Below are positions 16,233-25,762 of a stretch of 64,000 bases of DNA, one piece after another. Source of the DNA: CBDDCX01 sp965226925 (GTDB lineage Bacteria; Gemmatimonadota; Gemmatimonadetes; Longimicrobiales; Gaopeijiaceae); NCBI GenBank assembly GCA_965226925.1, contig CBDDEN010000009.1, forward strand, positions 248,001 through 312,000, given 5' to 3'. The position numbers were made by a program, and so were the translations under genes. The notes below the pieces were generated by a model. The model did not search any database. It was not told the origin of the DNA and was given only the letters and a program-made list of their open reading frames with translations. How positions within the stretch are numbered: the stretch's first letter is position 1; each line of letters opens with the position of its first letter.

Positions 16233-19061
16233 ATGGAAGAGAAGCCCTTCGACAGTCAGAACGCCGGGTACGCTCAGGCGCTCTATGAGGAGTTCGCCCG
16301 TAACCCCGAGGCGGTTCCGGAGGAGTGGCGGCGGTTCTTTTCCTTGGGCCCCGCCACGGCCCGTGAAGCGGGCCTTATGGTTCCCGAGAGCCTGGCCGCC
16401 AACGGCGGCGGTTCCGTAGCGGATGCGGCGGCTTACGGCCCCAGGCCGGTCCAGACCGAGGCGTTCCACGCCGTGCAGGGCGAAGCGGACGCGATGCGCC
16501 GCCTCTTGCCGGTAGTGGCTCGGGCGACGTCGTTCGTGCAGGCCTACCGCGACCACGGGCATCACCTTTCTCGGATCGACCCACTTGGCCCTCCGCCGCG
16601 CGGACATCCGCAGTTGGATCCGTCTTTCTTCGGTACGAGCATGGAGGAGCTCGAGGAGCTGCCCGCGTCGCTCGTCATGGACGGCGTCGGTGACGAATCC
16701 CTCGCTTCCGCCCTGCAGCGGCTCCGAGACGCCTACTGCGGGACCATCGGGTATGAGTTCGAGCACCTCGAGGATCCGTCGGTGGTTCGCTGGCTCTGGG
16801 ATCAGGTCGAGTCCGGAGTGCACGCACAGCCCATGCCCACGGGTGACCGGGTCCGGCTCCTCCAGAGACTCTCCGAAGTCGAGGGACTGGAGCAGTTCAT
16901 TCACAGGGCCTACCTGGGCCAGAAGCGTTTCTCCATCGAGGGGACGGACATAATGGTCCCGATGATGGATCTCGCCCTCGAAGAGGCCGCCCGTGACGGA
17001 GCCGAGCGGGTCGTGCTGGGCATGGCCCACCGAGGCCGGCTCAACGTTCTGGCTCACTTCGTGGGGGTAGGGTACGAGGAGATCATCCGCGAGTTCGAGG
17101 GCAAGGAATCGAAGGGTGCCTTCACGGTCGAGGGCACCGGTGACGTGAAGTACCATCAGGGGGCCGAGGGTGAACGAAGCCTTCCGGACGGATCGGTGAT
17201 TCGGATCACGCTGGCCCCCAACCCGAGTCACTTGGAGTTCGTCAACCCGGTGGTGCAGGGCATGGCCCGTGCCCTTCAGCGCGGCGGAGATCAGCAGGAC
17301 ACCGAGCGGAACACGTCAGCCGTGGTCCCCATCCTGATTCATGGTGACGCGGCGTTCGCCGGCGAGGGTGTCGTGGCCGAGACGCTTAACCTCGGAAGGC
17401 TCCCGGGCTACACGACGGGCGGGACGGTCCACCTCATCGCCAACAATCAGATCGGCTTCACCACGCTTCCGATCGACGACCGCTCCACGCGCTACGCGAG
17501 CGATCTGGCCAAGGGCTTCAGCTTTCCGATCATCCATGTGAACGCCGACGACGCCGAGGCGTGTATGACCGCCGTCCGGCTCGCGATGGCATACCGGGCC
17601 GAGTACCACGACGACGTGGTCATCGACCTGGTGGGATATCGTCGCTACGGCCACAACGAGGGAGACGAGGCCGGTTATACACAGCCTGTCGAATCCAAGA
17701 GAATCAAAGAGCATCCGACGGCCCAGGCCACCTACGCGGACAAGCTCGTCGAGGAGGGCGTGCTGAGCCGTGACGACGTGACCGCGATCATGGCCCGCAT
17801 CTCGGGCTACCTCCGCGACGCCCAGGACGAGGTTCAGAACGAAGGACCTTCCACCGGGGACTCCGAGGCGGACTCCGACCCCGAGTCGCCCCGGGACGCC
17901 GTCCCCTCCGTCCCTTTCGACGTTCTCGTCGAGGTCAACACGGCCGCGGTGGCCACACCCGAGGGGTTCACCGTCCACCCGAAGCTCGAAAGGCAGCTCG
18001 CGAGGCGGCACGACGGCTTCGGGCCGGACTTTTCCCTGGATTGGGGCCACGCAGAAGCTCTCGCCTTCGGCTCGCTCCTCTGGGAGGGAGTGCCCGTGAG
18101 GCTGACAGGACAGGACTCCCAACGCGGCACCTTCAGCCATCGGCATCTCGTGCTGCACGACTCCGAGACCGGGCAACAGCACACGCCGCTGGCCGAATAC
18201 GGAAAGGCCCGCTTCACCGTCTACAACTCCCCGCTTTCCGAGATGGCCGTGTTGGGCTTCGAGTACGGCTACAGCGTGGCGTCGAAGAAGGACCTGGTCC
18301 TCTGGGAGGCTCAGTTCGGCGACTTCGCCAACGCGGCCCAGGTATCCATCGACCAGTTCGTCTCCTCGGGTTGGGAGAAGTGGGGGCAGGTGGCCACGCT
18401 CGCGATGCTCCTCCCTCACGGCTACGAGGGCCAGGGCCCGGAACACTCGAGCGCACGGCTCGAGCGCTTTCTTCAACTGTGCGCCGAGGACAACATGCGG
18501 GTGGTGTCACCCACCACACCGGCGCAGTACTACCACCTGCTGCGGAGACAGGCACACGTCCGCCCGGAACGCCCGTTGGTGGTGATGACGCCGAAGAGCC
18601 TGCTCCGACATCCCCGTGCCACGTCGACCGTCTCCGACCTGGTGGACGGGACGTTCCAGCCTGTACTGGATGATCCATCGGCGACCGAGCCCGAGGCGGT
18701 TAGCCGCCTGCTGCTCTGCTCCGGCAAGCTCTACTACGACCTGGCAGGCAGCGAGCTACGCCAAGACCAGTCCGGTGTCGCGGTGCTGCGGCTGGAGGAA
18801 CTCTATCCGTTCCCGGGATCCGAGGTCGAGGCGCTCCTCACCCGCTACCCTTCCGTGCGCGACGTGGTCTGGGTTCAGGAAGAACCGAGGAACATGGGAG
18901 CCCTCTCGTACGTGGGTCCGCGCCTGAGGGCCGTGGTGCCCCGGGAGCTCAGGCTCAGTCACGTGGCCCGCCCGGAGCGCGCCAGCCCTGCGGAGGGGAA
19001 GCACATCGACCACGTGGTGGAGCAGGCTCGGGTGCTCCGGGAGTCGTTCAAGACGGGATAG
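16233..19061 (+). CDS. sucA: 2-oxoglutarate dehydrogenase E1 component
   Basis: This 942-residue thiamine-diphosphate enzyme performs the first step of the 2-oxoglutarate dehydrogenase complex in the TCA cycle. The N-terminal E1 segment has the typical YAQALYEEFARNPEAVPEEW. The catalytic core has LGMAHRGRLNVL, HGDAAFAGEGVV with the downstream NNQIGFTT (TPP/Mg site), and QFGDFANAAQVSIDQF in the transketolase-like second half. The length is that of a stand-alone E1o without an extra acyltransferase domain. No sucB or lpd is adjacent; the next gene is convergent. The call is firm. Confidence 0.96.
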   Translation: MEEKPFDSQNAGYAQALYEEFARNPEAVPEEWRRFFSLGPATAREAGLMVPESLAANGGGSVADAAAYGPRPVQTEAFHAVQGEADAMRRLLPVVARATSFVQAYRDHGHHLSRIDPLGPPPRGHPQLDPSFFGTSMEELEELPASLVMDGVGDESLASALQRLRDAYCGTIGYEFEHLEDPSVVRWLWDQVESGVHAQPMPTGDRVRLLQRLSEVEGLEQFIHRAYLGQKRFSIEGTDIMVPMMDLALEEAARDGAERVVLGMAHRGRLNVLAHFVGVGYEEIIREFEGKESKGAFTVEGTGDVKYHQGAEGERSLPDGSVIRITLAPNPSHLEFVNPVVQGMARALQRGGDQQDTERNTSAVVPILIHGDAAFAGEGVVAETLNLGRLPGYTTGGTVHLIANNQIGFTTLPIDDRSTRYASDLAKGFSFPIIHVNADDAEACMTAVRLAMAYRAEYHDDVVIDLVGYRRYGHNEGDEAGYTQPVESKRIKEHPTAQATYADKLVEEGVLSRDDVTAIMARISGYLRDAQDEVQNEGPSTGDSEADSDPESPRDAVPSVPFDVLVEVNTAAVATPEGFTVHPKLERQLARRHDGFGPDFSLDWGHAEALAFGSLLWEGVPVRLTGQDSQRGTFSHRHLVLHDSETGQQHTPLAEYGKARFTVYNSPLSEMAVLGFEYGYSVASKKDLVLWEAQFGDFANAAQVSIDQFVSSGWEKWGQVATLAMLLPHGYEGQGPEHSSARLERFLQLCAEDNMRVVSPTTPAQYYHLLRRQAHVRPERPLVVMTPKSLLRHPRATSTVSDLVDGTFQPVLDDPSATEPEAVSRLLLCSGKLYYDLAGSELRQDQSGVAVLRLEELYPFPGSEVEALLTRYPSVRDVVWVQEEPRNMGALSYVGPRLRAVVPRELRLSHVARPERASPAEGKHIDHVVEQARVLRESFKTG

Positions 19062-19071
19062 GCGCCGCAAA

Positions 19072-20052
19072 TCACTCCCAGCGGAGCAACAGCTTTCCGA
19101 AGTTCGCATTCGACTCCATCAGCCGATGGGCCGCCCCTGCCTCCTCCGGGGGGAACACCCGGTCGATCACCGGACTCGCCCGTCCATCCGGGAACAACGG
19201 AAGCACCCGCTCCTCGAACGCCTCGGCCAACGCCGCTTTCTCCTGTATCGGCCGAGCCCTCAGCACCGTGCCCTTGATCGTCGCGCGCCGGCCCATCATG
19301 GCTCTCAAGTCGATGGTGGCTACGGCCCCTCCCGAAACCCCCACCACGATGTGGCGACCTCGGACGGCCACGACCCTCTGGTTCCCCTCGAGGTACGGCC
19401 CACCCACGAGATCGAGGATCACGTCGACCCCCCGCCCGTCCGTGCGTTCGAGCACTCGCTCCGGCCAATCGGCGTCGGCGGGAATGGCGTGCTCGAGGCC
19501 GAGTGCGGCCGCCCGCTCGAGCTTGGCGGGAGTGCGGGACGTGCCGAGGGTCTGGGCTCCGAGCGCCTTCGCGATCTGGACTGCGGCGGTCCCCACGCCA
19601 CTCCCCACCGCGTGGATGAGAATCGTCTCGCCCGATCGGAGTCCCATCTGCATCACCGCGGCGTCGAACGCGGTCATGAACACCTCGGGAATCGCCCCGG
19701 CCGCCTCGAGACCGAGCGAGTCGGGCACCGGTACGACGCAGGTGCCGTGGGTCGTCACGTATTCGGCATACCCACCGCCCCCCAGGATGCCCATGACCCG
19801 GTCCCCTTCCCTCCACCGCTCCACGTCGGCACCCAAAGCGTCCACCACACCGGAGAATTCGAGGCCCAGGATATCCTCGGGCCAGCCCTCCGGGACCGGG
19901 TAGCGCCCCATTCTCTGCAGTAGATCGGCCCGATTGACACCGGACGTCGCGATCCGCACCCGGATCTCTCCCCCATCCGGGACCGGCCTCGGTACGGATC
20001 GGACCGACAGGACTTCCGGCCCCCCCGTATCGTCCATTACGACGGCACGCAT
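19072..20052 (-). CDS. NADPH:quinone oxidoreductase-like zinc-free MDR protein
   Basis: This 326-residue medium-chain dehydrogenase/reductase has the quinone-oxidoreductase pattern. It shows a GroES-like N-terminal half with SGVNRADLLQRMGRYP, GLEFSGVVDALG, and a Rossmann half with ILIHAVGSGVGTAAVQIAK. The structural zinc cysteines of alcohol dehydrogenases are absent, which fits the QOR/PIG3 branch. It is convergent with sucA at a 10-base gap. NADPH-dependent reduction of quinones or enones is the family activity; the substrate is unknown. Confidence 0.88.
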   Translation of the reverse strand: MRAVVMDDTGGPEVLSVRSVPRPVPDGGEIRVRIATSGVNRADLLQRMGRYPVPEGWPEDILGLEFSGVVDALGADVERWREGDRVMGILGGGGYAEYVTTHGTCVVPVPDSLGLEAAGAIPEVFMTAFDAAVMQMGLRSGETILIHAVGSGVGTAAVQIAKALGAQTLGTSRTPAKLERAAALGLEHAIPADADWPERVLERTDGRGVDVILDLVGGPYLEGNQRVVAVRGRHIVVGVSGGAVATIDLRAMMGRRATIKGTVLRARPIQEKAALAEAFEERVLPLFPDGRASPVIDRVFPPEEAGAAHRLMESNANFGKLLLRWE

Positions 20053-20114
20053 GCTGCCTGTTTCTTACATGCCCGCTATCATAGGCTGATGCTCACACTT
20101 CGCCAGGCCGCCTG

Positions 20115-20897
20115 ATGCTGCTACCCGTCGAACTCGACCGCCCCATCGTCTTCTTCGATCTCGAGACGACGGGGCTGAGTACGACAGATGATCGCATCAT
20201 CGAGTTGGCCATCCTTCGGGTCTCCCCCCAGGGTGACGTCCTGGAGCGAGTTCGGCGCTTCAATCCAGGCGTGCCCATTCATCCGGAGGCCACCGCGGTA
20301 CACGGCATCACGGACGAAGATCTGGCAGGGGAGGCGCCGTTCGCGGCGCGAGCGAGGGCGCTCGTCAACCTCCTGGATCCGTGTGATCTAGGAGGCTTCA
20401 ACATCCGCCGATTCGACCTCCCCATGCTCCTGGCCGAGTTCAAGCGCGCGGACGTCGACTTCGAGTACAAGTCACGCCGTGTCATCGACGTGCAGGGGAT
20501 CTTTCACAGAGAGGAGCCTAGAGACCTCTCGGCCGCGGCGCGTTTTTACCTGGGCCGTGAGCATCAGGAAGCCCACAGCGCGCTGGGAGACATCCGCACC
20601 ACCGCGGCGGTGCTTGCGGCTCAGATGGATCGCTACCCGGATCTGCCCCGCGACATGGACGCGCTCAACCAGTACTGCGATGAGTTCATGCCGATCCGAA
20701 CCGCGGTCGACCAGTGGTTCGGGGAGGGGGCAGACGGATGGGTCCTCAGGAGGGGAAAGCACAGGGGTCGAGCCCTGTCCGAGGTGGCGTCGTCGGAGCC
20801 CGACTACCTCGAGTGGATGCTCACCGCCCAGGACATGGACGAAGACGTGCTCGCCATCGTCCGAGAGGCCCTGGCGGGCCAGGTGCCGGCCCCGTAA
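20115..20897 (+). CDS. DnaQ-type 3'-5' exonuclease with C-terminal DUF3820-like tail
   Basis: This 260-residue protein has a DEDD exonuclease domain. The motifs are FFDLETTGLS (Exo I), AVHGITDEDL, GFNIRRFDLPML (Exo II) and HSALGDIRTT (Exo III, His-x4-Asp). After about residue 195 a short module follows (RRGKHRGRALSEV and EPDYLEWML), a pattern also seen in DUF3820-like tails that bind near nucleotide substrates. It resembles the proofreading epsilon-like exonucleases found outside the polymerase operon. It is divergent from the quinone oxidoreductase. Confidence 0.88.
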   Translation: MLLPVELDRPIVFFDLETTGLSTTDDRIIELAILRVSPQGDVLERVRRFNPGVPIHPEATAVHGITDEDLAGEAPFAARARALVNLLDPCDLGGFNIRRFDLPMLLAEFKRADVDFEYKSRRVIDVQGIFHREEPRDLSAAARFYLGREHQEAHSALGDIRTTAAVLAAQMDRYPDLPRDMDALNQYCDEFMPIRTAVDQWFGEGADGWVLRRGKHRGRALSEVASSEPDYLEWMLTAQDMDEDVLAIVREALAGQVPAP

Positions 20898-20981
20898 ATG
20901 TACCGTCCCGTCTGTAGCCTTTGCATGGCTCTTTGGCGGGAGCCGTCGCACCAAAGAGTTCCACCACGACCGGAGGCCGAA

Positions 20982-23939
20982 ATGCTCCGCGCCAGCCATA
21001 TCCGGTCCTTGCCGGCACTGCTCGCAGCGCTTGTGATCATCCCGGTACAGGGATTCTCCCAGGCCGTCCCGATCTCGCAAGAACAGCTTTCCAATTTCCG
21101 CCCGCGTCTCATCGGGCCCGCCGTGACGGGTGGCCGAGTCCACGATGTGGAGTCTCTCGCCGAGGATCCGTCGACCATCTTTCTCGCATCCGCCTCGGGC
21201 GGGCTGTGGAAGTCCAGCAACCGTGGTCACACGTGGCGTAATGTGTTCGCCGACAAGGAGGTCAGCACGTTCGGCGACGTGGCTATCGCCCCGTCGAACC
21301 GCGACGTGATGTATGCCGGCACCGGCGAGCAGAACAACCGCCAGAGCTCGTCGTGGGGAAACGGCGTGTACCGGTCGGACGACGGCGGTGACACCTGGCG
21401 TCACCTGGGGCTCATCGAGACGCGGCACACCGGTAAGGTCCTGGTCCACCCCACCGACCCCGACGTCGTCTACGTGGCTGCGCTCGGCAACCTGTGGCGC
21501 GGCAGCGAGGAACGCGGAGTCTACCGCTCCCGAAACGGGGGCACGACGTGGGAGCGAGTCCTGTTCGTCGACGAGTACACGGGCGCGGTGGATCTGGTCA
21601 TGGACAGCCATGACCCGGAAACGTTATATGCAGCCACGTATCAGCGTCTGAGACGGACCTGGGGCTTCAACGGCGGCGGTCCCGGAAGCGGAATCCACAA
21701 GACGACCGACGGCGGAGCGACCTGGACCGAGCTCACTGGAGGCATCCCTGCCGGAGACAAGGGCCGGATCGGCCTGGCCATCTCCGAGTCGAACCCGAGG
21801 GTGCTGAACGCCCTCGTTCAACACGCCGACGCAGATCAGCAGGGCACCTACCGGAGCGAAGACGGGGGAGCCTCGTGGCGCAGGGTCAGTTCTATGGACC
21901 CGAGGCCCATGTACTACTCGGAGCTCTTCATCGACCCGTCGGACGAAGACCGCGTGTACGTCTTAGGAACCTCCACGTACAAGAGCGAGAACGGGGGGAC
22001 CACGTGGACGGAGATCGCGGAGCGTCCCACCTACGACGTTGGAGTTCACGCGGACCAACACGGACTGTGGATCAACCCTAACGACTCGAATCACCTCTAC
22101 CTGGTCGGTGACGCGGGCCTGTGGGAGACCTACGACCAGGGCGTGAATTTCCGGAAGCTCAACAACTTCGCCATCGGCCAGTTCTACGCGATCGGGGTGG
22201 ACAACCGTGACCCCTACTGGGTCTACGGCGGTATGCAGGACAACCACAGTTGGATGGGGCCCTCCGAGACGCGCCGATGGATCGGCATCATCAACGATGA
22301 CTGGATGCAGACCGGCTTCGGCGACGGCATGTACCAGCAGGTCGACCCGACCAGTCACCGGTACGTGTACGCGAACTCGAACGGAGGGGGCTACTACCGG
22401 CTCGACGCGGAGACGGGCGACATGCTCGACATTCGGCCCCGCGCGCCCGATGGCGAGCCGTCGTACCGGTGGGACTGGGCCTCACCGAGCCTGGTCTCCA
22501 AGCATGATCCTTCGGTGGTCTACCTGGGTGGAAACCGCCTGTTCATCTCCCGCGATCGCGGCGACTCGTGGGCCCGCACCGAGGATCTGACCCGTAACGT
22601 CGACCGCGGCGAGCTGCAGCTCATGGGGGTCTACGGATCCGACATCACGCTCTCACCCAACGACGGGACATCGAATTTCGGCGAGATCACGGTCATCGCC
22701 GAGTCGCCCCTGGACCCCCAGATCCTCTGGGTCGGAGTCGACGACGGGAATCTCCAGGTCTCTCGCGACGGCGGACGCACCTGGAGCGAGGTGGGCGGCT
22801 CTGTGTCCGGCATTCTGGATGGCACTTACGTGAGCCGGGTCGTCGCCTCGCGAAAGGGAGCGGGCGTGGCCTACGTGGCCTTCGACGCCCACCGCGACGG
22901 AGACTTCGACCCCTACCTGTTCCGCACCGAGGACTTCGGACAAACCTGGGAGTCGGTCGACGACGGCCTGCCCTCGGGTTCGCTGAATTCGTTGGTCGAG
23001 CACCCCGACAACTCCGACGTCCTGTTCGCAGGCTCGGAGCACTCCGTGTTCGTCAGCACCGACGCCGGGGCGAATTGGGCCAAGATGCCCAACCTGCCCA
23101 CGACCCATATCGACGATATGGTCATTCATCCTCGAGAGAAGGACCTCGTTTTCGGCACGCACGGCCAGAGCGTCTGGATTCTCGATGACACCGGCCCGCT
23201 GGCCGAATGGACCGCCACTGTGGCGTCCACGCCCGTCCACGTCTTCAGCATTCAGCGAGCCACGATCTTCAACTACCGCAAAGACACTTCGTACCGCGGC
23301 CAAGCGGAGTTCGCGGGAGAGAATCCGGTATCGGGAGCCCTCATCACCTACAGCCTGGGCGCCGGAGCCGGCCTGGCTAGGCTGAGGATGACGAATTCCT
23401 CGGGCAGGGTGGTGAGGGACTTCGCCGTGCCGTCCGAGGCCGACATCCATCGCGTGAACTGGGATCTCCGGAACGCCACGTCGAGTGAGCGTGAAACCTG
23501 GCGCCGTCATGACGATCCCCGCCTGGCGCGACCCATCGACGACCTGGGACCCTGGGTATCGCCGGGACGCTACACGGTGACCCTCGAAGCGAGGGGAGCC
23601 ACGGCTAGCCAAACGGTCGACGTGAGAGGTGATCCGCTGATGCCGGTCACGCAGGCCATGTACGAGGAGCGGGAGACGTTTCTCCTGGACCTTCTCGAAG
23701 TGGCCCGCAGCATCCGTGAGGCGCGGCCCGGACTCAGCTGCCCCGGATTCGGCGGTGGCGGGGAGCCCTCGGGAACCGATGGCGAGCTGTGCGCGATCCA
23801 GCGGAGCGCCGAACAGCTTTCCGATGCTCTGGACGGAGAGGCGGTCCGACCCGGATCGCTCTATCCTCCAACCGCCGAACACCTGGGGCGCAAGGCGGTC
23901 CTGGAAGCCCGGCTTACCAGGGCTTTGGCGTCCATGTAG
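20982..23939 (+). CDS. Secreted VPS10/BNR-repeat beta-propeller protein (glycosyl hydrolase-like)
   Basis: The frame is open from 20898, but the ATG at 20982 is preceded by CGGAGG and starts a clear signal peptide (MLRASHIRSLPALLAAL, cut near GFSQA), giving 985 residues. The mature protein carries repeated Asp-box/BNR motifs such as SNRGHTWR, SDDGGDTW, SRNGGTTW, TDGGATWT, SRDGGRTW and STDAGANW, which form sortilin/VPS10-type propellers. A C-terminal beta-rich and helical tail follows (about 750 onward). Such proteins are abundant in Gemmatimonadota and Bacteroidota and are usually annotated only as glycosyl hydrolase or photosystem II stability-like. The substrate is unknown. Confidence 0.85.
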   Translation: MLRASHIRSLPALLAALVIIPVQGFSQAVPISQEQLSNFRPRLIGPAVTGGRVHDVESLAEDPSTIFLASASGGLWKSSNRGHTWRNVFADKEVSTFGDVAIAPSNRDVMYAGTGEQNNRQSSSWGNGVYRSDDGGDTWRHLGLIETRHTGKVLVHPTDPDVVYVAALGNLWRGSEERGVYRSRNGGTTWERVLFVDEYTGAVDLVMDSHDPETLYAATYQRLRRTWGFNGGGPGSGIHKTTDGGATWTELTGGIPAGDKGRIGLAISESNPRVLNALVQHADADQQGTYRSEDGGASWRRVSSMDPRPMYYSELFIDPSDEDRVYVLGTSTYKSENGGTTWTEIAERPTYDVGVHADQHGLWINPNDSNHLYLVGDAGLWETYDQGVNFRKLNNFAIGQFYAIGVDNRDPYWVYGGMQDNHSWMGPSETRRWIGIINDDWMQTGFGDGMYQQVDPTSHRYVYANSNGGGYYRLDAETGDMLDIRPRAPDGEPSYRWDWASPSLVSKHDPSVVYLGGNRLFISRDRGDSWARTEDLTRNVDRGELQLMGVYGSDITLSPNDGTSNFGEITVIAESPLDPQILWVGVDDGNLQVSRDGGRTWSEVGGSVSGILDGTYVSRVVASRKGAGVAYVAFDAHRDGDFDPYLFRTEDFGQTWESVDDGLPSGSLNSLVEHPDNSDVLFAGSEHSVFVSTDAGANWAKMPNLPTTHIDDMVIHPREKDLVFGTHGQSVWILDDTGPLAEWTATVASTPVHVFSIQRATIFNYRKDTSYRGQAEFAGENPVSGALITYSLGAGAGLARLRMTNSSGRVVRDFAVPSEADIHRVNWDLRNATSSERETWRRHDDPRLARPIDDLGPWVSPGRYTVTLEARGATASQTVDVRGDPLMPVTQAMYEERETFLLDLLEVARSIREARPGLSCPGFGGGGEPSGTDGELCAIQRSAEQLSDALDGEAVRPGSLYPPTAEHLGRKAVLEARLTRALASM

Positions 23940-23996
23940 ACGGCCCGCGGCGAGAGACGCCGTGAGTCGATGAATCGACCAACCACCAAAGGTCAT

Positions 23997-24389
23997 ATGA
24001 GCACGTTCTTTCTGCAGTCTCACTCGGGATTCCGATACCTGGTCCTGCTGGCGGGCATCCTGACCGTGCTGTACTCCGTCTATGGAGCGGTCACGAAACG
24101 CCCCTACGACAGCAAAATGCGAATCCTGGCGTCGAGCTTTGCCGGGCTCACGCACCTTCAGATCCTGCTCGGAATGGCGCTCATCTTTTCGGGACGATTC
24201 CAGCCCGCCGTGGCGGGACATATCGTCATGATGCTCTTCGCCGCGGCGGCGGGTCAGATTCCGGTCTCGGTCATGCGCCGCAGGCCGGACGAGGAGAAGA
24301 CCTATCTTCCCCACGGTGTCTGGGCGCTAGTGTCTCTGGTCGCGATCGCGGCCGGGATGATGGCGATCGGGCGGCCGTTGGTGGGTTGA
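23997..24389 (+). CDS. Small four-helix membrane protein (cytochrome b-like)
   Basis: This 130-residue protein has four predicted membrane helices. Conserved-looking histidines lie in QSHSGFRYL (first helix), THLQILLGM (second) and GHIVMMLFA (third). The pattern resembles small uncharacterised 4-TM proteins of Bacteroidota that are sometimes labelled cytochrome b. The histidine spacing could hold heme, but no heme-binding family can be confirmed. The start ATG at 23997 has AAAGG nearby; an upstream in-frame ATG adds nine polar residues that look like leader. Confidence 0.7.
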   Translation: MSTFFLQSHSGFRYLVLLAGILTVLYSVYGAVTKRPYDSKMRILASSFAGLTHLQILLGMALIFSGRFQPAVAGHIVMMLFAAAAGQIPVSVMRRRPDEEKTYLPHGVWALVSLVAIAAGMMAIGRPLVG

Positions 24390-24425
24390 GCGGAACCTCG
24401 AGCAACGAGTCGTGATTTGGCTGAG

Positions 24426-25625
24426 ATGACGTCGACACCAGAGCACGCCCCGGACGCGCAGCCTCTCACCGCCTCACGGGGCGGCCCGGATCTGGGCTTG
24501 GTGATGGGCGGTGGCGGAGCGCGGGCCGCCTACCAGGTGGGCTTCCTCCGTTACCTGGCTCGACGGTTCCCCGATCTCGACGTGCCCATCGTCACCGGCG
24601 TTTCGGCCGGCGCGATCAACGCGGCTCACCTCGCCTCGCACCACGGGTCGTTCCACCAGGCCGTCGAGGAGTTGGTTTCGCTCTGGCAACGCCTGGCGGT
24701 AGAAGACGTTTTCCGGGTGGACGCGCCGTCCCTCGGTTGGACGGGCGTCCGCTGGGTCTTCCAGCTCTTGTCCGGCGGCGTGGGAGGGGCGGTGCGCGTC
24801 AGAGGCCTCGTGGACACCTCACCTTTGCAGGCCTATCTGGAGGAGGTGATGCACGCCGTCGAAGGGGAGCTCTCCGGAATCCAGTACAACCTCGCGGTCG
24901 GGCGGCTCAAGGCGGTCGCCATCAGCACGTCGAGCTACACGACGGGCCAATCCGTGACCTGGATTCAGGGGTGCGACCTCGTGGACTGGAGCCGACCCCA
25001 ACGGCGTTCACGGCAGACCGTTCTGACCGTCGAACACGTGATGGCCTCGGCGGCTCTCCCACTCTTCTTCCCGGCCATCCAAATCGGTGACGAGTTCTTC
25101 GGAGATGGAGGGGTTCGCCTTGCCGCGCCGTTGTCTCCCGCGCTGCACCTCGGAGCCGAAAAGATCCTCGCCATCTCTACCCGATACGACCGCTCGGCGG
25201 CCGAGGCCCGAGTCCACGCGACCACAGGCTATCCGCCCCCGGCCCAGGTACTCGGGGTATTGCTCAACTCGGTGTTCCTCGACCTCCTGGACCAGGACGC
25301 CCTCAGGTTGGAACGACTCAATCATCTCATCGGGCAGGTGCCCCGGCCGGGACGGGACGGGCTGCGGCCGGTTCAGCTGCTCGTGTTGCGTCCTTCGGTC
25401 GACCTCGGGCGCCTGGCGAACGAGTTCGAGCCCGACCTACCGTGGACGTTCCGCTTCTTGACCCGAGGACTCGGCACGCGCCAGACGCGCAACTCGGATC
25501 TGCTCAGCCTCGTTCTCTTCCAGCCGGACTACGTCCATCGCCTGATCGGCCTCGGTGAGGCCGACGCCGAGGCGCGGGCGGACGAAATCGACGCGTTCAT
25601 TCTTTCAGAGGGCCCCGAAGGCTGA
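24426..25625 (+). CDS. Patatin-like phospholipase
   Basis: This protein of about 399 residues has the full patatin catalytic set: the glycine-rich oxyanion loop VMGGGGARAAYQ, the serine elbow GVSAGAINA and the Asp in FFGDGGVRL. Patatins are serine-aspartate dyad lipid acyl hydrolases. No signal peptide is seen, so it is probably cytoplasmic or membrane-associated. The frame also allows a TTG at 24417; the ATG at 24426 is preferred but no strong ribosome binding site supports either. It stands alone between the 4-TM gene and the acyl-CoA dehydrogenase, with lipid turnover as the plausible theme. Confidence 0.88.
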   Translation: MTSTPEHAPDAQPLTASRGGPDLGLVMGGGGARAAYQVGFLRYLARRFPDLDVPIVTGVSAGAINAAHLASHHGSFHQAVEELVSLWQRLAVEDVFRVDAPSLGWTGVRWVFQLLSGGVGGAVRVRGLVDTSPLQAYLEEVMHAVEGELSGIQYNLAVGRLKAVAISTSSYTTGQSVTWIQGCDLVDWSRPQRRSRQTVLTVEHVMASAALPLFFPAIQIGDEFFGDGGVRLAAPLSPALHLGAEKILAISTRYDRSAAEARVHATTGYPPPAQVLGVLLNSVFLDLLDQDALRLERLNHLIGQVPRPGRDGLRPVQLLVLRPSVDLGRLANEFEPDLPWTFRFLTRGLGTRQTRNSDLLSLVLFQPDYVHRLIGLGEADAEARADEIDAFILSEGPEG

Positions 25626-25762
25626 CGCCTTTGAGGTGCCGCGCGGTCCCCCTCACGATAGACGCGGGGCACATGCAAACGGGCGCCAGTGTTAGATTTC
25701 AAGGTGCGCAACACCGATAACGGCTGAGTTCCCGCGCCAGCCGCCAAGACGGGAGAACGGTC

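Noticed and set aside
17316..18476. Long reverse frame (386 codons) opposite sucA
   Set aside because: Antisense shadow of a conserved enzyme, without motifs of its own.
22653..24314. Long reverse frame (553 codons) opposite the VPS10-like gene
   Set aside because: Composition is Arg/Gly/His-rich as expected of an antisense frame in GC-rich DNA, and the forward protein has strong domain evidence.
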